64,000 nt of DNA from Cognatazoarcus sp050303815 (GTDB lineage Bacteria; Pseudomonadota; Gammaproteobacteria; Burkholderiales; Rhodocyclaceae): contig JBNLCM010000106.1 in NCBI GenBank assembly GCA_050303815.1, forward strand, positions 1 through 64,000, read 5' to 3'. Under the pieces are notes generated by a model. It worked only from the letters and a program-made list of their open reading frames with translations, did not search any database and had not been told where the DNA came from. Below, piece after piece: positions 1-7,677 of this stretch (positions are counted from its first letter, which is position 1; each line of letters opens with the position of its first letter). A program made the translations under genes and the position numbers.

Positions 1-49
1 AACGAAACAGGCGACCCGAAGGCCGCCCGCGATGTGACCGAGGCAAGGA

Positions 50-982
50 TCAGACTTCGAGATCCTGGAACAGGGCGGTGCTGAGGTAGCGCTCGCCGAA
101 GGACGGGATGATCACGACGATGAGCTTGCCCGCGTTCGCCGGATCGCGGGCCTCCTGCAGCGCGGCCCATACCGCGGCGCCGGAGGAGATGCCGACCATC
201 AGGCCTTCCTCGGCAGCGAGCCGGCGCGCCGTCTCGAACGCATCTTCGTTGGTGACCCGCGTCACCGCATCATAGACCTCGGTATTGAGGATCGGCGGCA
301 CGAAGCCGGCGCCGATGCCCTGGATCGGGTGGGGCCCCTTCTGGCCGCCCGATAGCACCGGGCTGGCATCCGGCTCGACGGCCACGATGCGCACGCCTGC
401 CTTGCGCGACTTGAGCACCTCGCCGACGCCGGTGACGGTGCCGCCCGTGCCGACGCCCGAGACCAGAATGTCCACCTGGCCGTCGGTATCCCGCCAGATC
501 TCCTCGGCCGTCGTCTTGCGGTGGATCTCGGGGTTGGCCGGGTTCTCGAACTGTTGCGGGATCAGGTAGCGGGGATCCGACTCTGCCAGCGCCTTTGCCT
601 TGGCGATGGCGCCGCCCATGCCCTCGGGGCCCGGCGTCAGGATCAGCTCGGCACCATAGGCCTTCAGCAGCAGGCGCCGCTCGCGACTCATCGTCTCGGG
701 CATCGTGAAGGCGCATCGGTAGCCGCGTGCCGCGCACACCATGGCCAGGCCGATGCCGGTGTTGCCGGACGTGGGTTCGAGAATGATCGTGTCGGGCTTG
801 ATCCGTCCGTCCCGCTCGGCAGCGTCGATCATGGACACGGCAATCCGGTCCTTCACGCTATGCGCCGGGTTGAAGAACTCGAGCTTCAGGGCGATGGTCG
901 CGCTGCAGCCCTCTGCGACCCGGTTCAGCTTGACCAGGGGTGTGTTGCCGATCAGTTCGGTGACATTGTTGGCGATCTTCAT
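50..982 (-). CDS. cysK: Cysteine synthase A (O-acetylserine sulfhydrylase)
   Basis: A 310-residue PLP enzyme that makes L-cysteine from O-acetyl-L-serine and sulfide in the cytoplasm. The N-terminus reads VTELIGNTPLVKLNR. The PLP lysine is K44 in HSVKDR, and the SGNTG substrate loop and the GTGGT phosphate-binding loop are present, as in the CysK/CysM family. Length is normal. I chose the ATG at 982 because the family starts just before this conserved block; an in-frame ATG 14 codons upstream (1024) would add residues with no family similarity. It is transcribed away from the rest of the window. Confidence 0.95.
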   Translation of the reverse strand: MKIANNVTELIGNTPLVKLNRVAEGCSATIALKLEFFNPAHSVKDRIAVSMIDAAERDGRIKPDTIILEPTSGNTGIGLAMVCAARGYRCAFTMPETMSRERRLLLKAYGAELILTPGPEGMGGAIAKAKALAESDPRYLIPQQFENPANPEIHRKTTAEEIWRDTDGQVDILVSGVGTGGTVTGVGEVLKSRKAGVRIVAVEPDASPVLSGGQKGPHPIQGIGAGFVPPILNTEVYDAVTRVTNEDAFETARRLAAEEGLMVGISSGAAVWAALQEARDPANAGKLIVVIIPSFGERYLSTALFQDLEV

Positions 983-1076
983 GGCGGTTCGTTCGGTTGG
1001 TGAAAACACGACGATTGTAGGCATGGTCGCGACTGCGTGACAGGCCTGCGGGGAATATGGTCAGAATCTGAACTTA

Positions 1077-1375
1077 GGTCGCTGACCGCGAGCGGGTGGC
1101 GCAGGTCAGGCTGGCGCGCGCGCGTCAGGTCGGCTGTCTCGATGATCGAGACTCGCTCGACCACGCCGATGACGTCCCGCATCCCCGAGCGCGAGCGCCG
1201 AGCCGACAGCTTCGAGCACCTTCGGCGAGCTTGGGAGGGAGGGGGCGCAGGCGTCGAGCAGACGGACAGCCCGGAGGTCCGGACTCGCTGCGCCGGCACC
1301 TGTCGCCGCCAGCGGGACCATGATGATCGTGGCGGCCACGTTCCCCAAGCGCCAGTGCCCGCCGCGCCCGGGCAT
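1077..1375 (-). pseudogene. Possible frame-disrupted small exported protein
   Basis: Two minus-strand frames have strongly GC-rich third codon positions and join at a run of four C at 1183-1186. The upstream frame starts MPGRGGHWRLGN at 1375, has a hydrophobic stretch (VAATIIMVPLAATGAGA) like a signal peptide, and continues to SALALG. One base later the second frame continues MRDVIGVVERVSIIETADL. A one-base indel in the homopolymer would fuse them into one protein of about 100 residues. I do not recognise the product. It may be a real frameshift, a sequencing error, or chance. The end is uncertain because codon bias fades below about 1090. Confidence 0.3.
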
Positions 1376-1445
1376 CGTGAGGCCCCGCATGCCCTGTCGA
1401 TTCCGGTTCGACGGCAGCCGGGCCGATGGGGAGAGGCAGGCGGTC

Positions 1446-1946
1446 CTAGACGCTGCCGCGAATGCGTTTGACCAGGGCGGTGGTGGAGCGGTCGTGGCGG
1501 AACGGGATGGATTCGACCCGTCCACCGCTGGCCAGGACCTCATCCGCCCCGACGATCCTGTCGACGGGCCAGTCGCCGCCCTTGACGAGGACGTCCGGGC
1601 CACACGTGCGGATGCATGCCAGCGGCGTGTCGTCCTCGAACCAGGTCACCAGGTCGACGCAGCGGAGCGAGGCAAGCAGGGCCAGGCGGTCTTCGAGGGG
1701 GTTGAGGGGGCGCTCGTCGCCCTTGCCGAGGCGGCGGACGGAGGCGTCCGAATTGACGGCCACCACGAGGGCGGCGCCGAGCGCGCGCGCGTCCTCGAGG
1801 TAGGTGACGTGTCCCCGATGCAGGATATCGAAGCAGCCGTTCGTGAACACCAGTGGGCGGGGCAGCGTGGCGAGCCTGTCGTGGAGTTCGTCGGGCGGGC
1901 AGATCCGGAGGGCCGACGGGGCGAAGTCGGTGGTGCGCATGGTCAT
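1446..1946 (-). CDS. rfaE2: D-glycero-beta-D-manno-heptose 1-phosphate adenylyltransferase
   Basis: A 166-residue nucleotidyltransferase, equivalent to the C-terminal half of E. coli HldE. It transfers AMP from ATP to heptose 1-phosphate to give ADP-heptose for the lipopolysaccharide inner core. The family signature is clear: FTNGCFDILHRGHVTYLEDA near residues 34-53, with the HxGH ATP site, then VKGGDW and a C-terminal RSTTALVKRI (the usual STT motif). A stand-alone enzyme of this length is the normal betaproteobacterial form, with the kinase encoded elsewhere. ATG 1940 is an alternative start two codons in. Confidence 0.9.
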   Translation of the reverse strand: MTMRTTDFAPSALRICPPDELHDRLATLPRPLVFTNGCFDILHRGHVTYLEDARALGAALVVAVNSDASVRRLGKGDERPLNPLEDRLALLASLRCVDLVTWFEDDTPLACIRTCGPDVLVKGGDWPVDRIVGADEVLASGGRVESIPFRHDRSTTALVKRIRGSV

Positions 1947-2021
1947 CGGCGCATTGTAGTCCGTGCATCGGCGGATGCCAGTGCAACGGCTGGCCCGTCC
2001 GGCTCGGGCCCGGCAAGGCCG

Positions 2022-2930
2022 TTAGCGGTCCGGGTGCGCGTCGCGCCACGCCTGGAGGGCGGGCAGGCAGGCCTCGATCGAGTCGAGCTGATGCAGGCCC
2101 GCCAGGGTGGGGCGCCGCCCGACCAGACCGGTGCCGCCGCACCAGAGGTCCACCTCGGCGGGCAGGGTGTCGCGCAGGCGCTGGAGACCATCGATGGCGT
2201 GGCGGATGGGATAGGCGCCGCTGAAGGAGAGCGCGACGATGTCGACTCCGCCCTTTGCCGCCAGCCGCGCGATGTCATCGACGGGGGTCTGTGTGCCGAG
2301 CGAGGTGCACGCTGCGCCCTCGGACGACAGGAGTGCCTCGACCATCAGCAGCCCGAGCGCGTGCAATTCGTCAGGGAAAGTCGTCAGCAGGACCCGGGGC
2401 GATCCCGCGCTCGCGGACTGGCGTGCAATGGCCCCCCGCAGGACGTTCTGAACCTGCTCCGTGTAGAGATGTTCTTCGGCGATCTCGATGACGCCGCGCA
2501 ACCAGGCCTCGCCGATCAGGACATTGAGGGGCGCGACAAAGCGGGCAACGAAATGCTGCAGGCCGAGCTTCATCAGCGCGCGGTCGAGGAGGCCCTGGAG
2601 CCGGCCGCGGTCATGATCGGTCAGGCAGGCCAGGACATCGCGCTCGACCTCGGGCGCGAGCGGCGTGGTCGGCGGTGGCGACGACTCGACGAGCAGCGCT
2701 TCCAGCTCGCCGGCGCTCAGGGGCACGACGGCGCCGGGGCGTCGACCCTGGTCAACCAGCCGGCGAATCAGGCGCAGGCGGTGCAACTGCTCGTCGGGAT
2801 ACACGCGCTCCCCCTGCTCGTCCCGCAGAGGTACGGGGAAGCCGTAACGCCGCTCCCACTTGCGCAGGACGTCCTTTGACAGGCCGGTGTCCCGTTCGAT
2901 CGCGGCAATGCTGTGGCGCATTTCTTTCAT
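2022..2930 (-). CDS. MerR-family B12-dependent photoreceptor regulator (CarH/LitR type)
   Basis: A 302-residue DNA-binding protein. Residues 5-75 are a MerR helix-turn-helix (SIAAIERDTGLSKDVLRKWERRYGFP). Residues about 95-165 form the B12-binding cap and contain W143-x9-E153-H154, the light-sensing motif of CarH. The Rossmann-type cobalamin domain follows with E188-L-H190-A-L-G193, the E/DxHxxG lower-ligand motif. In CarH, adenosylcobalamin drives tetramer formation and operator binding in the dark, and light breaks the Co-C bond. Presence of all key residues suggests a working photoreceptor; light response here is inference. Start ATG 2930 is chosen because its Shine-Dalgarno (AGGA) lies inside the palindrome just upstream, which implies autorepression. 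ATG 2921 is an alternative. It is divergent from the operon at 3025-10665. Confidence 0.9.
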   Translation of the reverse strand: MKEMRHSIAAIERDTGLSKDVLRKWERRYGFPVPLRDEQGERVYPDEQLHRLRLIRRLVDQGRRPGAVVPLSAGELEALLVESSPPPTTPLAPEVERDVLACLTDHDRGRLQGLLDRALMKLGLQHFVARFVAPLNVLIGEAWLRGVIEIAEEHLYTEQVQNVLRGAIARQSASAGSPRVLLTTFPDELHALGLLMVEALLSSEGAACTSLGTQTPVDDIARLAAKGGVDIVALSFSGAYPIRHAIDGLQRLRDTLPAEVDLWCGGTGLVGRRPTLAGLHQLDSIEACLPALQAWRDAHPDR

Positions 2931-2945
2931 TTTGTCCTGGACAAA
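2931..2945. promoter_or_regulatory. Operator palindrome 1 (TTTGTCCTGGACAAA)
   Basis: A perfect 15-bp inverted repeat (seven-base arms around one base). It abuts the regulator start codon and contains that gene's Shine-Dalgarno on the minus strand. On the plus strand it lies just upstream of the -35 element of the operon promoter. The same palindrome recurs at 2994 and 3142. Binding by the MerR-type regulator is inferred from position and symmetry. Confidence 0.75.
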
Positions 2946-2948
2946 CTC

Positions 2949-2977
2949 TTGACGGCTGGAAGATGTGAGTCTAATTT
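2949..2977 (+). promoter_or_regulatory. Sigma-70-type promoter of the ten-gene operon
   Basis: TTGACG (2949-2954), a 17-bp spacer and TAATTT (2972-2977) give a good sigma-70 promoter with a predicted start near 2984. It is bracketed by palindrome 1 upstream and palindrome 2 downstream of the start, an arrangement suited to repression. Confidence 0.65.
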
Positions 2978-3001
2978 TAAGGCAAGTTGCAGTTTTGTCC
3001 A
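2974..3001 (-). promoter_or_regulatory. Divergent promoter of the B12-dependent regulator
   Basis: On the minus strand TGGACA (3001-2996), a 16-bp spacer and TAAAAT (2979-2974) form a strong promoter for the regulator gene. The -35 lies inside palindrome 2, and the -10 overlaps the -10 of the opposite promoter, so the two promoters are mutually exclusive in space. Confidence 0.55.
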
Positions 3002-3008
3002 GGACAAA
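2994..3008. promoter_or_regulatory. Operator palindrome 2 (TTTGTCCAGGACAAA)
   Basis: Second copy of the 15-bp palindrome. Its centre (3001) is 63 bp from that of copy 1 (2938), almost exactly six helical turns. It covers the -35 of the regulator promoter and lies about +10 to +24 relative to the predicted operon start, so bound protein could block both. Confidence 0.75.
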
Positions 3009-3024
3009 TAGTGAGGGGTTTGCC

Positions 3025-3237
3025 ATGAGACGCAAGGTTCTCCAGCGTCGGTCCGCTGTGTTGTTGTTGGCGCTTGCCGCCGCTGGCGGGGTGCTCGCCG
3101 CGACGAGCAGGCAGCAGGGGGCTGCAGCGGCACGCGATGGATTTGTCCAGGACAAACCCGCAAGTGCTACCGCCCTGATGATCGTAGTGCATCGGTTGGG
3201 TCTGCCCGCCGAAGCGCCCCGGGGGGCGCAGCGATGA
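3025..3237 (+). CDS. Small exported or membrane-anchored protein, first gene of the operon
   Basis: A 70-residue protein starting at ATG 3025 behind GTGAGGGG (3011-3018). Residues 1-27 look like a signal peptide or single membrane anchor (RRKVLQRR, then SAVLLLALAAAGGVLA). The rest is low in recognisable features. I do not recognise a family. Its stop overlaps the next gene's start as ATGA. Operator palindrome 3 lies inside it and encodes the residues FVQDK. It could be a genuine small protein or mainly a translated leader that couples translation to the peroxidase gene. Confidence 0.55.
   Translation: MRRKVLQRRSAVLLLALAAAGGVLAATSRQQGAAAARDGFVQDKPASATALMIVVHRLGLPAEAPRGAQR
3142..3156. promoter_or_regulatory. 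Operator palindrome 3 (TTTGTCCAGGACAAA), intragenic
   Basis: Third copy, identical to copy 2, within the small first gene and 78 bp upstream of the peroxidase start. Its centre (3149) is 148 bp from copy 2, about 14.1 turns. Such phasing fits cooperative binding or a repression loop across the operon start. Confidence 0.7.
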
Positions 3238-3812
3238 GGCGTGGCGCCAGCGCCCTGTTCGTCGCCGGTGCAATGACCCTCTCCCCGCCACTGCTGGCGT
3301 GCCCGTCATGGCTCGACCAGGGCTTCGAGCGACTCCAGACCGGCGAGCGGGAGAGCCTGTGCCGTTATGCCGGCAAGGTCCTGCTCGTGGTCAATACGGC
3401 GAGCGAGTGCGGCTACACCGGACAGTACGAGGGGCTCGAGGCGCTTAGCCGCGAGCTGGCGCCGAAAGGTCTGGTCGTGCTCGGCTTTCCGTCCAATGAG
3501 TTCGGCGCCCAGGAGCCCGGCGACAACGAAGAGATCGCGCGCTTCTGCCGGACTGCCTACGGCATCCAGTTCCCGATGTTCGCCAAGTCGGCGGTGGCCG
3601 GCCCGGCCGCCAACCCGTTCTTCGCGGAATTGGCGCGGCGCGGGGGAGGGGCTCCCCGCTGGAATTTCCACAAGTACCTGATCGACCGCAGCGGCACGCG
3701 CGTCCTGAGCTTCGCCAGCGCGGTCAAGCCCGACAGTGAGGTGCTCCGTCGCGAGATCATGACGATGCTCGACGCGGCGGCCGGACCGGATGCGGGAGGC
3801 GGCAGGCCATGA
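3234..3812 (+). CDS. Exported glutathione-peroxidase-family protein
   Basis: A 192-residue thiol peroxidase. An N-terminal export signal (residues 1-23, ending PPLLAC) is followed by the peroxidase fold. The peroxidatic cysteine is C59 in NTASECGYT; the glutamine loop (GFPSNEFGAQEPG) and the WNFHKYLIDR motif complete the Cys-Gln-Trp-Asn site of the family. LLAC resembles a weak lipobox, so it may be lipid-anchored. It probably reduces lipid or other hydroperoxides outside the cytoplasm, often with thioredoxin-like donors. It overlaps both neighbours by ATGA, so it is translationally coupled within the operon. Confidence 0.85.
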   Translation: MRRGASALFVAGAMTLSPPLLACPSWLDQGFERLQTGERESLCRYAGKVLLVVNTASECGYTGQYEGLEALSRELAPKGLVVLGFPSNEFGAQEPGDNEEIARFCRTAYGIQFPMFAKSAVAGPAANPFFAELARRGGGAPRWNFHKYLIDRSGTRVLSFASAVKPDSEVLRREIMTMLDAAAGPDAGGGRP

Positions 3813-5128
3813 GACGGGACGCATTTCATGTAGGCGGCAGGGGGCGGCGCATCGCCGTCATCGGTGGGGGCGTGTCCGGGCTGACGTGCGCCTGGCTGCT
3901 GTCCCGCCACGAGCGCGTGACGGTGTTCGAGGCCGAGCCCCGCCTGGGCGGCCATACCAATACGGTCGATGTGTCGCTTGAGGGGCAGTCGCATCCGGTG
4001 GATACCGGTTTCCTGGTCTTCAACCGTCGCACCTACCCCAACCTGTGCGCCCTGTTGGCCCTGCTCGGGGTGGACGCGGTCGAATCGGACATGAGCTTCT
4101 CCGTGAGCCTCCGCACGCCCGAACTGGAATGGGCCGGAACGAGTCTCGCGACCGTCTTCGCGGACCGCCGCAACCTCGTGCGGCCAGCCTTCTGGGGGAT
4201 GCTGGGCGATCTGCTGCGCTTCAATCGCGAAACGACGCGCCTCGCGTCGCGGGGTATCGTTCCCGACCTGTCTCTCGGTGACTTCCTGCGTGCCGGTCGC
4301 TATGGCGAGGCGTTCCGCGACTGGTACCTGCTGCCCATGGCCGCGGCGATCTGGTCGTGCCCGCCGCGTAGCATGCTCGAATACCCCCTCGCCACCTTCC
4401 TGCACTTTTGCCACAACCACGGCCTGCTGCAGATCTTCGACCGGCCCACCTGGCTCACCGTGAAGGGCGGCGGACAGGAGTATGTGCGTCGCCTCGCCAG
4501 CACCCTAGACGATGTGCGCATGGGCGTGCCGGTGCGCGGGCTGATGCGCGACGCGGACGGGGTCTGGCTGTTTTCGGCAGATGGTGCGGAGCGGTTCGAC
4601 GAGGTGGTGCTTGCCTGCCACAGCGATCAGGCCCTGCGCATCATCGGCGACGCGGCCTGCTCCGACGAGCGCCACGCCCTCGCCGCGGTGCGCTACCAGC
4701 CCAATGTCGCCTGGTTGCATACCGATCCGGAGCTGTTGCCGCGCCGGCGCGGGGTGTGGGCCGCCTGGAACTACCTCGGGGGCGAGGATCCGGACGCACC
4801 CGTCTCGGTTTCCTACCTGATCAACCGTTTGCAGCCGCTACCGTTCAAACGCCCGGTGGTCGTCAGCCTGAATCCGCCCGTGGCACCGCGTGAGGCCCAC
4901 GTGCTCGCCCGCTTCGAGTATGCCCATCCGGTCTTTGACCGTCCGGCGATTGCTGCGCAACAGACCCTGTCGATGCTGCAGGGGCGGGATCGCCTGTGGT
5001 TCGCCGGCGCCTGGATGGGGTATGGCTTTCACGAGGATGGCGTGCGCTCCGCGCTGGCCGTCGCCTCGGCCCTCGGCGCACCGGCACCGTGGCGGGGCGG
5101 GCTGCCGGCCCTCGAGGTTGCCCGGTGA
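3809..5128 (+). CDS. FAD-dependent amine-oxidase-like oxidoreductase
   Basis: A 439-residue flavoprotein. The N-terminal dinucleotide fold is IAVIGGGVSGL (about residues 15-25), followed by the ribose-binding E in VFEAEPRLGGHTNT, the usual signature of the NAD/FAD-binding amine-oxidase group. The family is routinely found beside DUF1365 and cyclopropane-fatty-acid-synthase-like genes, and is thought to act on membrane lipids or carotenoid-like substrates, but the reaction is not established. It lacks an obvious signal peptide. The start overlaps the peroxidase stop (ATGA), and its own stop overlaps the next gene's GTG. Confidence 0.85.
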   Translation: MRRDAFHVGGRGRRIAVIGGGVSGLTCAWLLSRHERVTVFEAEPRLGGHTNTVDVSLEGQSHPVDTGFLVFNRRTYPNLCALLALLGVDAVESDMSFSVSLRTPELEWAGTSLATVFADRRNLVRPAFWGMLGDLLRFNRETTRLASRGIVPDLSLGDFLRAGRYGEAFRDWYLLPMAAAIWSCPPRSMLEYPLATFLHFCHNHGLLQIFDRPTWLTVKGGGQEYVRRLASTLDDVRMGVPVRGLMRDADGVWLFSADGAERFDEVVLACHSDQALRIIGDAACSDERHALAAVRYQPNVAWLHTDPELLPRRRGVWAAWNYLGGEDPDAPVSVSYLINRLQPLPFKRPVVVSLNPPVAPREAHVLARFEYAHPVFDRPAIAAQQTLSMLQGRDRLWFAGAWMGYGFHEDGVRSALAVASALGAPAPWRGGLPALEVAR

Positions 5129-5901
5129 CCGCCCTGGCCTTCCCGCCGGGCGTGAGCTTTGGCGCCGTGATGCATCGTCGGCGGCTGCCCGTACCGCATC
5201 GCTTCGTCTATCCCGCCGCTGCGCTGAGACTCCCCCTGTCCCGGCTCGATCGCTTGTCCGTGCCTTGGCTGGGAATCGATCGTGCGCACATCTTCTCGTT
5301 CCGCAGCGCGGACCACGGCCCGCGCGACGGCAGCGCCTTGCTGCCCTGGATCCGGGGTCTGCTCGAGGCCAACGGACTGGACGCGGCGTGCGATGGCGAG
5401 GTGGTCCTGCAGACCTTGCCACGCCAGTTCGGCTACGTCTTCAACCCGGTGAGCTTCTGGTTCTGCCACGGGCAGGACGGCACGCTGAGGGTCGTCCTGG
5501 CGGAGGTGAATAACACCTTCGGCGAGCACCACGGCTACCTCGTACACCACCCCGATCGCCGTCCCATTGCCAGCGGTGAGTCGCTGCGGGCACGCAAGTG
5601 CTTCCACGTCTCGCCCTTTCTGCCCGTCCGTGGCGAGTATCGCTTCCGCTTCGATTTCGGCCCGGGCGGGCAGTCGGTGTCGGTCGACGTCCTCGACGGC
5701 GGTGCCGAGATCCTGAACACCCGCATCGGTGGCCGGCTTGAGCCCCTTGCGGGGGCGGCGATGCGGCGCTGGCTTGTCCGGTTTCCGTGGATGACCGCGG
5801 CGGTGATCGTCCGGATTCACTGGCAGGCGCTGCTGTTGTGGTGGCGTCGCGTGCCATTTCATCGAAAACCCCAACCCCCGACTGAGGAATTCTCCCGATG
5901 A
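5125..5901 (+). CDS. DUF1365 family protein
   Basis: A 258-residue protein of the DUF1365 family, recognised by the N-terminal FGAVMHRRRLPVPHRFVYPA and the central RQFGYVFNPVSFWFCH and EVNNTFGEHHGY blocks. The function is unknown; the family almost always travels with the flavoprotein and methyltransferase that flank it here. I chose GTG 5125 because it overlaps the preceding stop (GTGA) like other junctions of this operon. ATG 5170 is a shorter alternative. The C-terminus has a hydrophobic, Trp-rich segment (about residues 225-245) that may touch the membrane. Confidence 0.85.
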   Translation: MTALAFPPGVSFGAVMHRRRLPVPHRFVYPAAALRLPLSRLDRLSVPWLGIDRAHIFSFRSADHGPRDGSALLPWIRGLLEANGLDAACDGEVVLQTLPRQFGYVFNPVSFWFCHGQDGTLRVVLAEVNNTFGEHHGYLVHHPDRRPIASGESLRARKCFHVSPFLPVRGEYRFRFDFGPGGQSVSVDVLDGGAEILNTRIGGRLEPLAGAAMRRWLVRFPWMTAAVIVRIHWQALLLWWRRVPFHRKPQPPTEEFSR

Positions 5902-7145
5902 CAGCCATTCAAGACTCCCTGCGCCCATCGGTCATGCATGGCGCCCTGCAGGGCCCCAGATCCCTTTCCGGCGTGACGCGGCGCGCGACGCGCCTGGCGG
6001 TGGACCTGCTGGCCCGCCTTGAGGGGGGCGCGCTCCGGCTTTGGCTACCGGGGCACGCGCCAATGATCCTGGGCAGTGGCGAAGTCCAGTGCGACTGGAT
6101 CGTCCAGGACGATGCCGTTTTCGAGCGGATCTTCGCCTGCGGCGACATTGCGTTGGGCGAGGGCTATATGGACGGCCTCTGGCAGGCGGACGACCTGGCC
6201 GGGCTGCTGCGCCTGTTCGCGGCCAATCGCGGGGTGTTGGCGCGGGCCATCCACGGCCGACCGCTGGCGATGCTGGGCCATTGGCTGCAGCACCGCCTGC
6301 GTGCCAATACGCGACGCGGGTCGCGACGCAACATCGAGGCGCACTATGACCTTGGCAACGATTTCTACGCGCTCTGGCTGGACAGCTCCATGTCGTACTC
6401 GAGCGCGCTGTTCGCGCCCGGCGAGGACAGCCTCCTCGCAGCCCAGGCGCGCAAGCTCGATCGTGTCCTCGACCGGCTCGATCCGAAACCGGGGGAGACG
6501 ATCCTGGAAATCGGCTGTGGCTGGGGCGGACTGGCGGAGCGTGCGGCGTTGACGCGGGGCTGTCGGGTGCTCGGGCTCACGCTGTCGCGGGAGCAGCTGG
6601 ACTACGCCCGGCGTCGTGCCCGGCGGAGTGGATTCGAGCACCTCGTCGACTTTGCCCTGTGCGACTACCGCGACGTGCGGGGCCGCTACGACCACATCGT
6701 CTCCATCGAGATGGTCGAGGCCGTCGGCGAACGCTTCTGGCCGGTGTGGTTCGAGCAGGTCTCGCAGCGTCTCAGACCGGGCGGCAAGGCGCTGGTCCAG
6801 TCGATCACCATCGACGAGCGGCTGTTCGATTCCTATCGCCGCGGTACCGACTTCATCCAGCGCTACATCTTCCCAGGCGGCATGCTGCCGACGGTCCGGC
6901 GCTTCGAAGCCGAGGCCGGCGCGGCCGGTCTGGCCGTCTCGGACGACCTCGACTTCGGTCGCGACTACGCCCGCACGCTGCGTGCCTGGCGGGAGGCCTT
7001 CGATGCCCACCCCGATGCGTTGCGGGAGAAGGGCTACGACGAGCGCTTCCAGCGCATGTGGCGTTTCTATCTGGCTTACTGCGAAGCCGGCTTCGCGTGC
7101 GGAGATCTGGATGTGCACCAGTTCGAACTGCAGCACGCCGGCTAG
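5898..7145 (+). CDS. Cyclopropane-fatty-acid-synthase-like SAM methyltransferase
   Basis: A 415-residue enzyme of the CFA/mycolic-acid methyltransferase family, which transfers a SAM-derived carbon to the double bond of unsaturated acyl chains in phospholipid. The SAM site is ILEIGCGWGG (202-211); HYDLGNDFYALWLD precedes it, and FIQRYIFPGGMLP follows. The canonical YSCAY cysteine segment reads MSYSSALF (165-172), so the cysteine is replaced by serine, as I recall for the DUF1365-associated subgroup. The product could be a methylated or furan-type fatty acid precursor rather than a cyclopropane; this is inference. The start overlaps the DUF1365 stop (ATGA). Confidence 0.9.
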   Translation: MTAIQDSLRPSVMHGALQGPRSLSGVTRRATRLAVDLLARLEGGALRLWLPGHAPMILGSGEVQCDWIVQDDAVFERIFACGDIALGEGYMDGLWQADDLAGLLRLFAANRGVLARAIHGRPLAMLGHWLQHRLRANTRRGSRRNIEAHYDLGNDFYALWLDSSMSYSSALFAPGEDSLLAAQARKLDRVLDRLDPKPGETILEIGCGWGGLAERAALTRGCRVLGLTLSREQLDYARRRARRSGFEHLVDFALCDYRDVRGRYDHIVSIEMVEAVGERFWPVWFEQVSQRLRPGGKALVQSITIDERLFDSYRRGTDFIQRYIFPGGMLPTVRRFEAEAGAAGLAVSDDLDFGRDYARTLRAWREAFDAHPDALREKGYDERFQRMWRFYLAYCEAGFACGDLDVHQFELQHAG

Positions 7146-7677
7146 GCTGGGGCGGGCCCTGTGCCTGACGCTGTGCCTCGTGGCCGGCGCGGCGGGGGCG
7201 GTGGATCTGCCCGGCGCGCTGGTGGGGGGAGACTGGCGTCGGCTGGGGACGGGAACCGCCCGATGGCTCGGCCTTCACCTCTACGACGCGGCCCTGTGGG
7301 GGCCGCGGGCCGGGTTCAGCTGGTCGCGCCCCTTCGCACTGTCGTTGCGCTACGCACGGGACTTCAGCCGGGAGCGGCTGGCGGCGTCTAGCATCGACGA
7401 GATCCGCCGGCTGGGCGAGACCGACGAGCGCCGCCTGTCGCAGTGGCAGGATCAGCTGGAGCAGGCCTTCGTCGATGTGGAGGCCGGCGATGTGCTGGTC
7501 GGTCAGTTCGAGCCAGCCGTCGGCGCCCGCTTCTATGCAGGGGGGAGTCTGCACGCAGAGATCGCAGATCCCGACCTCGCGCGGCGCTTCTTCGGCATCT
7601 GGCTTGATCCTCGAACGCGCGAACCCGCCCTGCGTGAGCGCCTGCTGGGAGAGACCGTTGACCGCCGTGCCAATTGA
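7111..7677 (+). CDS. Chalcone-isomerase-like exported protein
   Basis: A 188-residue protein with an N-terminal hydrophobic export segment (RALCLTLCLVAGAAGA). The body is typical of the bacterial chalcone-isomerase-like family: WLGLHLYDAALWG, FALSLRYARDFSRERLA and IDEIRRLG. Bacterial members lack flavonoid substrates and have been linked to fatty-acid binding, but no reaction is proven. I chose ATG 7111 with GGAG upstream; it overlaps the methyltransferase by 35 bases. No later ATG leaves the signal peptide intact. Confidence 0.75.
   Translation: MCTSSNCSTPARLGRALCLTLCLVAGAAGAVDLPGALVGGDWRRLGTGTARWLGLHLYDAALWGPRAGFSWSRPFALSLRYARDFSRERLAASSIDEIRRLGETDERRLSQWQDQLEQAFVDVEAGDVLVGQFEPAVGARFYAGGSLHAEIADPDLARRFFGIWLDPRTREPALRERLLGETVDRRAN

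Noticed and set aside
1320..2879. A 519-codon plus-strand open frame opposite the heptose enzyme and regulator
   Set aside because: Antisense to two genes with clear motifs; no family similarity.
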